From Candidatus Eisenbacteria bacterium (lineage in GTDB: Bacteria; Desulfobacterota; Binatia; DP-6): 64,000 nucleotides of DNA. The DNA lies in NCBI GenBank assembly GCA_035577985.1, contig DATJZY010000035.1:1-64000 (forward strand). Direction: 5' to 3'. The notes beneath the pieces are model-generated. The model was not told the origin of the DNA. It did no database searches and saw only the letters and a list, made by a program, of their open reading frames with translations. Of this stretch, positions 28,570-37,029 are shown piece by piece (position 1 is the first letter of the stretch; every line of letters begins with the position of its first letter). The position numbers and the translations under genes are program-made.

Positions 28570-30558
28570 TCAGTCCGACTTGTCCGACAAGCTGGCTGTG
28601 TCCTGCTTCAAGAACGGCGGGCTGAAATCTGCGCCCCAGCAGGTCGCGCCGCCGCTGCGGTGCAGGCGCACGGCGATCGGACCCGTGAAGGACATCGGCG
28701 CCGGCATGAGCAGGGGCACGCCCTTGCCCTTGAACGCGATCTTCGCCTTGCCGTCGACCAGCCCCTCCTTCAGCAGGACTTTCTGGGTGCCGTCGGGCGT
28801 GAGCGCCGTGTTCTTGTAGACGAGGCTGGTCGGCTTGTCGGTCCACGACGCGCCGGCGCCTGCGGTGGCGCTCGCGACCAGCTCCGCGGCGTCGTAGATG
28901 CACAGGGCGTAATCGTCGGTCGTGGCCGGCGACCCGAAGTCGGCCTTGGGCGTCGCCTGCCCGGCCCACTTCCACACGAGCTGGTCGCGCGTGTCCGGCG
29001 ACTTGTCCTTCAGGGTGAACGACGACTTGCGGGGAAGGACGGTGGTCCGGCACGCGGCGGGTGCCGATGGGCAGAGCGGGTTCGGGCCGTTCGTGCTCCG
29101 CAGCAGCAGCACGACGTCGGCGATCTCGTCGGAGAGCGCCAGGTCGATGTCGCCGTCGTTGTCGAAGTCGAGCAGCACCGCGCACGAGGGGTTCGAGACC
29201 GCGGGGATGTCCTGGTCGAACGTGAAGGTCCCCGATCCGTCGTTGACGTAGATGCGCCACAGCCCGGCACCGTAACTCGACAGCACCCAGTCGAGATCGC
29301 CGTCGCCATCGAGGTCGCCGAGGTCGCTCGCCGGTACGTGCCCGGGCATCGGCACCGTCACCGGCAGCGCCATCGTCCCGTCGCCGTTCCCATGGAGCAG
29401 CGCGCCGTTGCTCGCCGGGGCTGCGTTGCCGAGCGCCGCGTCGACGTTCCCGTCACCGTCGACGTCGCCCACCGCGACCTGCCATGGTGGTCCGGCCGCG
29501 TCCTGCGATGGCATGCCCGTGAACGTGCCGTCGCCGTTGCCGAGCAGAACGGCGGCGCGCTCGTCGATCACGCAGCCCGCCACCAGATCGATGATGCCGT
29601 CGTTGTTCATGTCGGCGGAGGCGAGGCCCCACGGACCGCTGCAGCCCGGGTCGAAATAGCTCGGCGACCCGAAGGTCCCACTGCCGTCGTTGAGCAGCAG
29701 CGCGAGCTGGCTGTCGCCCTCGACGGCGTCCACGATGTCGAAGTCGCCGTCGCCGTCGACGTCCAGGACGACGACGCCGTGCGGCGTGGTACCGGTGAGG
29801 ATACTCTGCGACCCGCCGAAGGTGCCGTCCCCGTTCCCGTGCAGGATCCACACCCCACCGCTGTCGGTCGCGGAGACGACGATGTCGGTCTTGCCGTCGT
29901 TGTCGAAGTCGGCCGGCTCGTTCGGGCTCGACTCGACGCCGATCGGCACCGGCGTGAGGAACGGCTGGTAGAGGCCCGTGCCATCGCCTCGGTTCATGAA
30001 GACGCGCAGGTCGGCGCTCGTCTCGTTGACGGTGGCGAGATCGATCCAGCCGTCGCCGTCGAGATCGGTCTGCACGGCGCCGTAGATCTGCGTGTGCGGG
30101 CCGCCGTTGCCGCCAGTTCGGTTCGACATGACGTCGATGGGCTCGTAGACGCGCGCGACGGCCGCCGAGCGCACGATGAACTCGAAGGCATAGCCCGCGC
30201 TGCGCAGCGGGGTCGAGTCGGCCGCGCGCACGTCGTGCGAGAGGTTCACCAGCACGGTCTCGCCCGCCGAGAAGGTCCGCGTCGGGGTGAAGGTCACGGT
30301 CTTGTTCGCGTTCGAGAGCGCGAACGACCCGGCCGCCGTCCCGGTCGCGCGCCCGAAGACCCGTACGCTCGCCGAGTCGATCGACGACGGCAGGATCGCC
30401 TGGTCGAACGTGATCGCGATCGTCGTCCCCGCCGGCGCGAAGGTGTGTCGCACCGGGTTGGTCGACACGACCACCGGCTCGCTCGCCGCCGCCAGGCGCG
30501 CGACGAGACTCCCAGCGACCACGAGAAGCGAAACCCGACGCCCGTTCCGAAAGTGCAT
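28570..30558 (-). CDS. Secreted FG-GAP/VCBS repeat protein with Ig-like and C-terminal Cys domain
   Basis: The product has 662 residues. A signal peptide (1-25) is followed by an Ig-like Big/SbsA-type domain (about 27-130, EPVVVSTNPVRHTFAPAGTTI). Next come seven FG-GAP repeats with calcium-loop motifs (DLDGDGWIDL, DFDNDGKTDI, DVDGDGDFDI, DMNNDGIIDL, DVDGDGNVDA, DLDGDGDLDW, DFDNDGDIDL), which predict a beta-propeller. The last 150 residues are a separate domain, CRTTVLPRKSSFTLKDKSPD, DFGSPATTDDYALCIYD and GATCWGADF, with paired Cys. No enzymatic residues are seen. An adhesive or surface role is likely. TAGAGG lies six bases before the ATG. Confidence 0.88.
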   Translation of the reverse strand: MHFRNGRRVSLLVVAGSLVARLAAASEPVVVSTNPVRHTFAPAGTTIAITFDQAILPSSIDSASVRVFGRATGTAAGSFALSNANKTVTFTPTRTFSAGETVLVNLSHDVRAADSTPLRSAGYAFEFIVRSAAVARVYEPIDVMSNRTGGNGGPHTQIYGAVQTDLDGDGWIDLATVNETSADLRVFMNRGDGTGLYQPFLTPVPIGVESSPNEPADFDNDGKTDIVVSATDSGGVWILHGNGDGTFGGSQSILTGTTPHGVVVLDVDGDGDFDIVDAVEGDSQLALLLNDGSGTFGSPSYFDPGCSGPWGLASADMNNDGIIDLVAGCVIDERAAVLLGNGDGTFTGMPSQDAAGPPWQVAVGDVDGDGNVDAALGNAAPASNGALLHGNGDGTMALPVTVPMPGHVPASDLGDLDGDGDLDWVLSSYGAGLWRIYVNDGSGTFTFDQDIPAVSNPSCAVLLDFDNDGDIDLALSDEIADVVLLLRSTNGPNPLCPSAPAACRTTVLPRKSSFTLKDKSPDTRDQLVWKWAGQATPKADFGSPATTDDYALCIYDAAELVASATAGAGASWTDKPTSLVYKNTALTPDGTQKVLLKEGLVDGKAKIAFKGKGVPLLMPAPMSFTGPIAVRLHRSGGATCWGADFSPPFLKQDTASLSDKSD

Positions 30559-30564
30559 GTGGCG

Positions 30565-30570
30565 CCTCTA
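30565..30570 (-). promoter_or_regulatory. -10 box of the VCBS gene
   Basis: Minus-strand TAGAGG ends six bases before the ATG at 30558, the same spacing as the other close-set -10 boxes here. Confidence 0.4.
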
Positions 30571-30651
30571 CCACGCCGCCGCGCGGGTGCCGAGCGTTTT
30601 TCGCGACATGGCGCGCCCGCGGTGCCCCGCCGCCGGCCACGCGACGCCCCG

Positions 30652-30681
30652 TTGACACGGCGCAGCAGCCGAACGTACAGA
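30652..30681 (+). promoter_or_regulatory. Sigma-70-type promoter before acyl-CoA dehydrogenase pair
   Basis: A consensus -35 TTGACA (30652-30657), an 18-base spacer and TACAGA (30676-30681). ATG 30688 follows after six bases with no room for a ribosome site, so a leaderless mRNA is predicted. Confidence 0.65.
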
Positions 30682-30687
30682 ACCTCG

Positions 30688-31866
30688 ATGGACCTCCAGC
30701 TGACCCCCCAGCATCTGAAGTTCCGCGACGAGCTTCGCGCCTGGTTGAAGGCGAACCTCGCGCGACCGTGGCGCGAGGAGCTCCGCGATCCCACGCACAC
30801 CGAGGACAGCCTCATGGAGTTCCGCCGCGCCTGGCAGCAGAAGCTCTACCGGGCCGGCTACCTCGGAATGGACTGGCCTGCGGAGTGGGGCGGCCGCGGC
30901 GCGACCGAGGTCGAGAAGTCGATCTTCGAAGCGGAGATGGCGCTCGCCGACGCGCCGCAGATCCTGAACATCCTGGGCATCGGGCTGCTCGGTCCCGCGC
31001 TCATCCACCACGGCAGCGAGGAGCAGCGCCGGCGCTTCATCCCGCCCATGCTCGAGGGGACGGAGATCTGGTGCCAGGGGTTCAGCGAGCCGGGCGCGGG
31101 TTCGGACCTGGCGTCGCTCAAGACGACGGCGACGATCGAGGGCGATCACTTCGTGCTCAACGGCCAGAAAGTCTGGACCACGTTCGGGCCGTGGGCCGAC
31201 TGGATCTTCGTGCTCGCCCGCACCGACCCCAAGGACCGCTACGGAGGCATCTCGTTCATCCTCACCAAGCTCGACACGCCGGGGATCACCGTACGACCGC
31301 TGCGCCAGATCACGGGCGAGAGCGAGTTCGGCGAGGTGTTCTTCGAGAACGCGCGCGTTCCGAAGGAGAACCTGGTCGGCAAGATCGGCGAGGGCTGGCG
31401 CATCGCCATGACCGTGCTCGCCTACGAGCGCGGCGCCATGTCGCTCGCGTATTCGGTCCGCTTCGGGCGCGACATCAAGCTCCTCGCCGACGCGTGCAAG
31501 GAGCACGGCCGCATGAACTCGGCCACGCGCGAGAAGATCGCCCGCCTCATGGTCGACAACGAGGTCATGCGCGCCAACGGCATCCGCACGCTCGCCAACT
31601 TCGCCGACGGCAAGGTGCCGGGCCCGGAATCGTCGATCGAGAAGATCTACTGGAGCGAGTTCGACAAGCGCTTCCGCGAGACGGCGATCGACCTGCTCGG
31701 CCCGGGCGGCCAGCTCCTGCGCCTCAGCCCGCACGCGCGTCCCGACGTCGACTGGGCGCGCGAGTTCCTGTGGTCGCGCGCCGGCACCATCTACTCGGGG
31801 TCGTCCGAGGTGCAGCGCAACATCATCGCCAAGCGGGTGCTGAACCTGCCGCAGGACCCGCGCTGA
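30688..31866 (+). CDS. Acyl-CoA dehydrogenase, catalytic-type subunit (FadE-like)
   Basis: This FAD enzyme of 392 residues introduces a 2,3-double bond into acyl-CoA. Visible motifs are WPAEWGGRGAT, the FAD-binding WCQGFSEPGAGSDLASL and VLNGQKVWTTFGPWADWIF. A C-terminal SGSSEVQRNIIAKRVLNLP has Ser where medium-chain enzymes carry the catalytic Glu (YEG). The likely base is instead Glu247 in LAYERG, the position used by isovaleryl-CoA and actinobacterial ChsE4-type enzymes. The second dehydrogenase gene follows 19 bases later, an arrangement typical of heteromeric alpha2-beta2 enzymes that act on steroid or bulky side-chain CoA esters. The substrate is not known. Confidence 0.93.
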   Translation: MDLQLTPQHLKFRDELRAWLKANLARPWREELRDPTHTEDSLMEFRRAWQQKLYRAGYLGMDWPAEWGGRGATEVEKSIFEAEMALADAPQILNILGIGLLGPALIHHGSEEQRRRFIPPMLEGTEIWCQGFSEPGAGSDLASLKTTATIEGDHFVLNGQKVWTTFGPWADWIFVLARTDPKDRYGGISFILTKLDTPGITVRPLRQITGESEFGEVFFENARVPKENLVGKIGEGWRIAMTVLAYERGAMSLAYSVRFGRDIKLLADACKEHGRMNSATREKIARLMVDNEVMRANGIRTLANFADGKVPGPESSIEKIYWSEFDKRFRETAIDLLGPGGQLLRLSPHARPDVDWAREFLWSRAGTIYSGSSEVQRNIIAKRVLNLPQDPR

Positions 31867-31885
31867 ACGCGCCGAAGGATCGCCG

Positions 31886-32938
31886 ATGAAGTTCGACCTC
31901 TCCGAAGACCAGACGCTGCTCCAGAGCTCGACGCGGGACTTCTTCGCGAAGGAGTTCCCGCTCGAGAAGACCCGCCGCGTGATGGAGCACGAGGCCCGCG
32001 GTTTCGAGACGCCGGCGTGGCGCCAGGTCGCCGAGATGGGGTACCCCGCCCTGCTCGTTCCGGAGTCGGCTGGCGGCCAGGGGCTGGGCCCGCTCGAGCT
32101 CGCGATCGTGTGCGAAGAGGCCGGCCGCGCCTGTCTGCCCGGGCCCCTCTTCGACGTGCAGCTCGCGGCGGCGACGCTCGCGACGGCGGGCAAGCAGGAG
32201 AGCCTCCTGCGCGAGATCGCGGCGGGGCAGAAGATCGTCACGATCGCGTGGCGCAACGCGCCCTTCGCCGGCGAGGCGAAGCACACCACGCACTTCGCGA
32301 ACGGTCGCGTGAAGGGCACCAAGTACTTCGTGCCGTTCGCCGACTCGGCCGACGCGCTTCTCGTGACGACGCCCGAGGGCCTCGCGCTCGCACGAGGTCC
32401 GTTCGAGGTGAAGGCCCTCCAGACGATCGATCTCGCACAGCGCTTCGGCGAGGTCGCGCTGGATCACCCTGCGACGCTCCTCGGCCCGACCTCGCTGCTC
32501 GAGCGCACCGACCTGCTCGCGGCCGTCGGCGCGAGCGCGACGCTGCTCGGCATCATGGGGAAGTCGCTCGAGATCACGCTCGGCTATCTGCAGACGCGCG
32601 AAGCCTTCAAGCGACCCATCGGCACGTTCCAGACCCTGCAGCACCGCATGGCCGACATGCTCCTGCGCACCGAGTCGTCGCGCTCGGCCGTCTATCGCGC
32701 GGCGTGGTGCCTGGCCGAGAACGATCCCGAGACCGCGCTCGCCTGTGCCACGGCGAAGGCCTACGCGGGCGACTCGGCGCGCCTCGTGTGCGCCGAGACG
32801 ATCCAGATGCACGGCGGCATCGGCTTCACCTGGGAGCTCGACGTCCACTTCTTCTTCAAGCGGGCGAAGACCTACGAGATGCACTACGGGTCGACCGAGG
32901 CGCAGCTCGAGCGCGTGCTCGCCGCCGCCGGATACTGA
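31886..32938 (+). CDS. Acyl-CoA dehydrogenase, companion subunit
   Basis: The product has 350 residues and is shorter than the first subunit. It has the three-domain fold (N-terminal FDLSEDQTLLQSSTRDFFAKE; GYPALLVPESAGGQGLGPLE; C-terminal helices with REAFKRPIGTFQTLQHRMADM and IQMHGGIGFTWELDVHFFFKRA), but the middle beta domain lacks the strong FAD-binding Ser/Thr motif of its neighbour. No catalytic Glu is evident in HYGSTEAQ. This matches non-catalytic or FAD-sharing partners of heterotetrameric FadE pairs. It is probably translated from the same transcript. Confidence 0.92.
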   Translation: MKFDLSEDQTLLQSSTRDFFAKEFPLEKTRRVMEHEARGFETPAWRQVAEMGYPALLVPESAGGQGLGPLELAIVCEEAGRACLPGPLFDVQLAAATLATAGKQESLLREIAAGQKIVTIAWRNAPFAGEAKHTTHFANGRVKGTKYFVPFADSADALLVTTPEGLALARGPFEVKALQTIDLAQRFGEVALDHPATLLGPTSLLERTDLLAAVGASATLLGIMGKSLEITLGYLQTREAFKRPIGTFQTLQHRMADMLLRTESSRSAVYRAAWCLAENDPETALACATAKAYAGDSARLVCAETIQMHGGIGFTWELDVHFFFKRAKTYEMHYGSTEAQLERVLAAAGY

Positions 32939-32939
32939 T

Positions 32940-33512
32940 CTGCACTTCCTGGTCGTCTACGGGTCGGTACGGACCGCGCGCCAGGGGATCAAGGCGGCGC
33001 GCTTCGTCCTGCGCCAGCTCCAGGGCCGCGGCCACGAGGTCGTCCTGGTGGATCCCGTCGACGTCCGGCTGCCGCTGCTGGACAAGATGTACAAGGAGTA
33101 TCCCAAGGGCACCGCGCCCGAGCTGCTCGAGCGGATCGCCGGCTGGATCCGGGCCTCCGACGGCGTCGTCGTCGTGACGGGCGAGTACAATCACATGCCG
33201 CCACCCGGCTTGACGAACGTCCTCGACCACTTCCTCGAGGAATGGTTCTGGCGGCCGTCGGCGATCGTGTCGTACTCCGCGGGATCGTTCGGCGGCGTGC
33301 GCGCCGCCTCGCACCTGCGCGACACGCTCGCCGAGCTCGGCATGCCCTCGATCCCGAGCTCGGTCCCGGTCCCGAAGGTGCAGGACGCCTTCGACGACGA
33401 CGGCACGCCGCGCGATCCGGCGTGGGAGCGCCGCGTGCAACGTTTCCTCGACGAGCTCGAGTGGTACGCGCGCGCCTTCGCCGCCGAGCGCGCCCGCGGC
33501 GTCCCCTACTGA
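32940..33512 (+). CDS. NADPH-dependent FMN reductase family protein, apparent CTG start
   Basis: This flavodoxin-fold oxidoreductase of about 190 residues begins LHFLVVYGSVRTARQGIKAARF, where GSVR..S-type loops bind FMN phosphate. It has GVVVVTGEYNHMPPPGLTNVLDHF (the SPEYN-like FMN loop, here TGEYN) and SYSAGSFGGVRAASHLRD. It would reduce quinones, azo compounds or supply reduced flavin. No ATG, GTG or TTG lies in frame near the start; the next is about 190 bases upstream inside the dehydrogenase gene. The best start is CTG 32940, two bases after the preceding TGA. It could serve electrons to neighbouring redox enzymes, but this is speculative. Confidence 0.82.
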   Translation: MHFLVVYGSVRTARQGIKAARFVLRQLQGRGHEVVLVDPVDVRLPLLDKMYKEYPKGTAPELLERIAGWIRASDGVVVVTGEYNHMPPPGLTNVLDHFLEEWFWRPSAIVSYSAGSFGGVRAASHLRDTLAELGMPSIPSSVPVPKVQDAFDDDGTPRDPAWERRVQRFLDELEWYARAFAAERARGVPY

Positions 33513-33517
33513 GGTGC

Positions 33518-33609
33518 CGACCCGAGACTTCGTCTCGGGTCGGGGGCGAGGGTGTGGCGCGGGTGGCACGCGCGAGCGCTATGTCGCGGCCGGCAAAGCC
33601 GGCGCGACA
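33518..33609. repeat. Half copy of the palindromic intergenic repeat, copy 3
   Basis: An 11-bp terminal hairpin (33518-33542, loop TTC) is followed by the spacer GGGGGCGAGGGTGTGGCGCG and the 28-base inner hairpin 33582-33609. That hairpin differs from copy 1 (1-28) only by a compensatory pair change. The right half is missing. It occupies the gap between the convergent FMN reductase and acetyltransferase genes. Confidence 0.8.
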
Positions 33610-33642
33610 TGCTGGGTACGCATGGTGGGTTCGGGAGTCGGC

Positions 33643-34101
33643 TCAGGCGAGCTGCTTCCAGTAGAGCAGCTCGTCGGCGTCGGGGAGGACGAGGCGCGGG
33701 AGCGTGCCGACGCGGCGGTAGGCGTGGCGCTCGTAGAACCGCTGGGCGTCCGTGTTGAAGTCGCTGACGAGCAGGAACGCATGTCGGGATTCGGCGGCGA
33801 CGGCGCGCTCGAAGGCGGCGAGTAGCGCCGCGCCGACGCCCGCACCTTCGCGTCCGGGTGCGACGGCGATGAGTCGCAGGTAGCCGCCGAGGGCGAGCGT
33901 CCCGCGCGGGAGGAACCAGGCGAGCCCGCACGCACCGCCGCCGTCGTCCGCAGCGAGGAGGCCGTCGCCGCGCGCGAGCGCGTCGGCGAGATCGCGTCCG
34001 AGCGCCGCCGCGTCGCGCCGGTAGCGGGCGAGGAGCGGCAGTCGGGCGATCGCCGGCGCCAGCACCGCCACGTCCGCCGCGACGAGGGGGCGTATCGTCA
34101 T
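33643..34101 (-). CDS. GNAT family N-acetyltransferase
   Basis: This 152-residue protein carries the single GNAT fold: MTIRPLVAADVAVLAPAIAR, the acetyl-CoA loop VAPGREGAGVGAALLAAFE (R/Q-x-x-G-x-G/A type) and the C-terminal LVSDFNTDAQRFYERHAYRRVG with the usual Asn and Tyr. The acceptor is unknown. Its ATG overlaps the stop of the upstream deacetylase-like gene (ATGA), so translation is coupled and the pair may act on one substrate, for example an acetylated/deacetylated sugar. Confidence 0.88.
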   Translation of the reverse strand: MTIRPLVAADVAVLAPAIARLPLLARYRRDAAALGRDLADALARGDGLLAADDGGGACGLAWFLPRGTLALGGYLRLIAVAPGREGAGVGAALLAAFERAVAAESRHAFLLVSDFNTDAQRFYERHAYRRVGTLPRLVLPDADELLYWKQLA

Positions 34102-35903
34102 CGCGCCTCCACTACCACGTCCTCGAGCCGGAAGAACGACACCGGCGCTCCCGCCCGTGATGCGCGCACGGTGACGGCGGCGCCCGCGTCGAGATCGAGC
34201 CACACGGACGTCCCGTCCGCGTCGGCGCGACGGCCGGCGACCGCGGCGCCGCCGACGTCGAGGTCGAGACCCTGGCCTGGAACGCCAAGCGTCACGCCGC
34301 GAATGCGCGACGCACCGTGGTTCTCGACCGCGGCGGTTCCGTCGGGCGCGTAGCGGACGACGACGTCGGCGAGCGCCCGCAGCCGGTCGCCGACCTCCCG
34401 CCACGGCGCGACCAGGAGGGTTCCCGCCGCGGCGCGCGTCGCGAGACGTGCCAGCATGGCGTCGAAGACGGGGGCGATCTCGAGCCCGCCGCTCGCGGCA
34501 GGACGCACGACGAGCATGCGCCGATACGCCGGCGTCGGCGTCGTCTGCGCCGACGGCGAGAGGTAGGTGTGGAGCACGGCGAGCCCGCGGCGGCGCTCGA
34601 GATCGTCGAGCGCCTCGTCGCGCAGGCGATGCGCGAGCGCGTCGGGCGCCGCCGCGAACCACGTGCTCCGGAACACCCACAGCCGCGGATCGGCGGGGAG
34701 CGGAAACACGACCGGCGTCTCGACGGCGAAGAGGTCGAGCTCGCCGCTCTTCTCGTCGGTCGCCGCCCACAGCCAGCGATAGCCGCGCGCGGCGAGGAGG
34801 TCGCGGACGCCGAACGGCGGCCGGTCGTCCCATCCCTGGTTCGAGACGGCCTCGCAGTTCGTGTACGGCTCGTGATCGACCCACGTCGTCGCGTGCCACG
34901 GCGCGAAGACGTCGAGCGCGTCCTGCACCCGCTCGCGCGCGTCGGCGTGCGCCGTGATGGAATGGTTGCCGACCTCGCTGCCCGACTGGGCGAGCGCGTC
35001 GGCGAGCTGGCGCGCCGACTCGTCGTCGGCGAGCGTGCCGACGCCGCCACGGGCGAAGAACGTCTTGGTGAGGGCCAGGCCGCGGCCGATGAATCCGCGC
35101 TGGGCGGCGCCGCCGCCCGTCGAGCTGCCGTACAGGACGGCGCGCAGCGCCGCCGGATCGGTCCGGTCGGCGTGATCCGTGAAGACGAGCGCCGCCTTCG
35201 CTCCCGCCGGCCATCGCTCGACGACGAGCGGGAGCGCGCCCCGGCCGTCGCGGAGCGCGTACAGCGTCGCGTGCGCCCGCACGCGCTCGCCCGCGGCCCG
35301 CGACAGACGATCCTCCGGATGTCGGCGCTCGAGCGCCCTCCAATCAGGCGGGCTCGGCAGCCGCTCGAGGCACGTGTCGTAGACCGAGAAGGGATGCGCG
35401 GCGCGGTCGTCGAGGATCAGCTCGACGTCGACCTCGTCGCGATGGGGCGCGAAGCGCGCGGCGGCGAAGCCGCCGTCGGCCGTCACGGCGAGCGCGGGTG
35501 TGAGGACGACGGCCGGGGTTCCCGGTCCGACGCGAACCGGCGACGTCAGCGCCGAGAGCCGCAGGTCACGACCGAGCGCGCGCGCCGGGCCCGCCAGCCG
35601 GAGGTGCACGACCTCGTGGTCGACGGTCGCCGGCGCGACGTAGGCGAGCTCGACGTCGAGCCCGATCGCCCCGCCCGCGGGAGCGAGGCGTACGGTCGCG
35701 TCGACGACGGGGGTGTGAAGCGTTCCGACCGCTGCGTCCCCGGACTGGCGCCACGCGAGCCCCGACGTGTCGTGGCCGTTCGCGCCGATCTCGAATTCGA
35801 CGCCGGACAGCACGACGTCGCCGTGGCGGCGCAGCACCACCTCGGCGCGCGCCGACCCGAGCGCGACCGCGAGCGCAGCGACCATCCATCGAAGGCGCGG
35901 CAT
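34098..35903 (-). CDS. Secreted polysaccharide-deacetylase-like protein
   Basis: The product has 601 residues. Residues 1-20 form a signal peptide (VAALAVALGSARA-E). Residues about 22-220 form a beta-rich N-terminal domain without a family that I recognise. From about 232 the sequence fits a NodB-like barrel: ALVFTDHADRTD (Asp243 and Asp246 in the metal-Asp position), SGSEVGNHSITAH (His314 and His319, spaced one residue wider than usual) and later EPYTNCEAVSNQGWDD. The C-terminal 90 residues are a beta domain. An exported carbohydrate esterase is the best guess. The altered metal triad lowers certainty. It overlaps the acetyltransferase gene by four bases. Confidence 0.72.
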   Translation of the reverse strand: MPRLRWMVAALAVALGSARAEVVLRRHGDVVLSGVEFEIGANGHDTSGLAWRQSGDAAVGTLHTPVVDATVRLAPAGGAIGLDVELAYVAPATVDHEVVHLRLAGPARALGRDLRLSALTSPVRVGPGTPAVVLTPALAVTADGGFAAARFAPHRDEVDVELILDDRAAHPFSVYDTCLERLPSPPDWRALERRHPEDRLSRAAGERVRAHATLYALRDGRGALPLVVERWPAGAKAALVFTDHADRTDPAALRAVLYGSSTGGGAAQRGFIGRGLALTKTFFARGGVGTLADDESARQLADALAQSGSEVGNHSITAHADARERVQDALDVFAPWHATTWVDHEPYTNCEAVSNQGWDDRPPFGVRDLLAARGYRWLWAATDEKSGELDLFAVETPVVFPLPADPRLWVFRSTWFAAAPDALAHRLRDEALDDLERRRGLAVLHTYLSPSAQTTPTPAYRRMLVVRPAASGGLEIAPVFDAMLARLATRAAAGTLLVAPWREVGDRLRALADVVVRYAPDGTAAVENHGASRIRGVTLGVPGQGLDLDVGGAAVAGRRADADGTSVWLDLDAGAAVTVRASRAGAPVSFFRLEDVVVEAR

Positions 35904-35973
35904 CGCCCGGGGTTTACCCGGCCGACCGGCGAGGTGTAAGCAGGCGACAATCCACCCGCAGAAGGAGTCACCC

Positions 35974-37026
35974 ATGCGCGCAGCCGTCTTCGAAGGAGTC
36001 CGCAAGCCCCTCGTCGTCCGCGAGATGCCCGATCCGACCTGCGCGCCCGACGGCGCCATCATCCGCGTCGAGGCGAACGGCATCTGTCGCACCGACTGGC
36101 ACCTGTGGACGGGCGACTGGAGCTGGGTCGGCATCCAGCTTCCGACTCCGCACGTCTTCGGCCACGAGTTCTGTGGCGTGGTCGAGGAAGTCGGCGCGAA
36201 CGTGCGCAACTGGAAGAAGGGCGACCGCGTCCTCGTGCCGTTCAGCCAGGGCGAGGGCACCTGCGAGTGGTGCCGCACCGGCCACCACAACGTGTGCGAC
36301 ACGCCGCTCGTGCCGGGCGTCGCATACTGGGGCGGCTTCGGGCGGCTCGTCGGCCTGCCCTACGCCGACGTCAACCTCGTGCGCCTGCCGGACGCCGTCG
36401 ACTTCGTCTCGGCCGCCAGCATGGGCTGCCGCTACATGACGGCGTTCCACGGCGTCGTCGATCAGGCCTGCGTGCGGCCCGGCGAGTGGGTTGCCGTCCA
36501 CGGCTGTGGCGGCGTCGGGCTCTCGGCGGTGCAGATCGCTTCCGCCATGGGGGCGCGCGTCATCGCCGTCGACGTGTCGGAGGAGAAGCTCGCCGCCGCC
36601 CGCGGCGAAGGCGCCGCGCACACGATCAACGCGTCGAAGGACGAGCCCATCGGTGCCATCATGGGCCTCACGAACGGCGGCGCGCACGTCTCGATCGACG
36701 CCCTCGGCGTGGCGGCGACCTGCCGCAACTCCGTCATGTGCGTCCGCAAACGCGGTCGCCACGTCCAGATCGGTCTCACCTCGAGTGCCGAGAAGGGCGA
36801 GATCTCGCTCCCGATCGACATCATCGTCCTGAAAGAGGTGCAGATCCTCGGCTCGATGGGCATGCAAGCCTCGCACTTCGGCGGCATGCTGCAGATGGTC
36901 GAAGCCGGCCGTCTCAACCCCGGCAAGCTCGTCCACCGCAAGATCAAGCTCGAGGAAGCGAGCGGCGTGCTCGAGTCGATGGACAAGTTCGGCACGCTCG
37001 GCGTCACGGTCATCGCCCAATATTAG
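35974..37026 (+). CDS. Zinc-dependent alcohol dehydrogenase family protein
   Basis: This medium-chain dehydrogenase/reductase has 350 residues. Catalytic-zinc residues are Cys38 (ICRTDWH), His64-Glu65 (GHEF) and a later Cys (GCRYM). The structural-zinc loop is E94-x2-C97-x2-C100-x7-C108, so the first of the four usual Cys is Glu. The Rossmann segment VHGCGGVGLSAVQIASAMGA with VIAVDVSEEKL (Asp after beta-2) predicts NAD(H). The substrate is not determinable. A perfect GAAGGAGT precedes the ATG. It is divergent from the deacetylase-like gene. Confidence 0.92.
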   Translation: MRAAVFEGVRKPLVVREMPDPTCAPDGAIIRVEANGICRTDWHLWTGDWSWVGIQLPTPHVFGHEFCGVVEEVGANVRNWKKGDRVLVPFSQGEGTCEWCRTGHHNVCDTPLVPGVAYWGGFGRLVGLPYADVNLVRLPDAVDFVSAASMGCRYMTAFHGVVDQACVRPGEWVAVHGCGGVGLSAVQIASAMGARVIAVDVSEEKLAAARGEGAAHTINASKDEPIGAIMGLTNGGAHVSIDALGVAATCRNSVMCVRKRGRHVQIGLTSSAEKGEISLPIDIIVLKEVQILGSMGMQASHFGGMLQMVEAGRLNPGKLVHRKIKLEEASGVLESMDKFGTLGVTVIAQY

Positions 37027-37029
37027 TCG

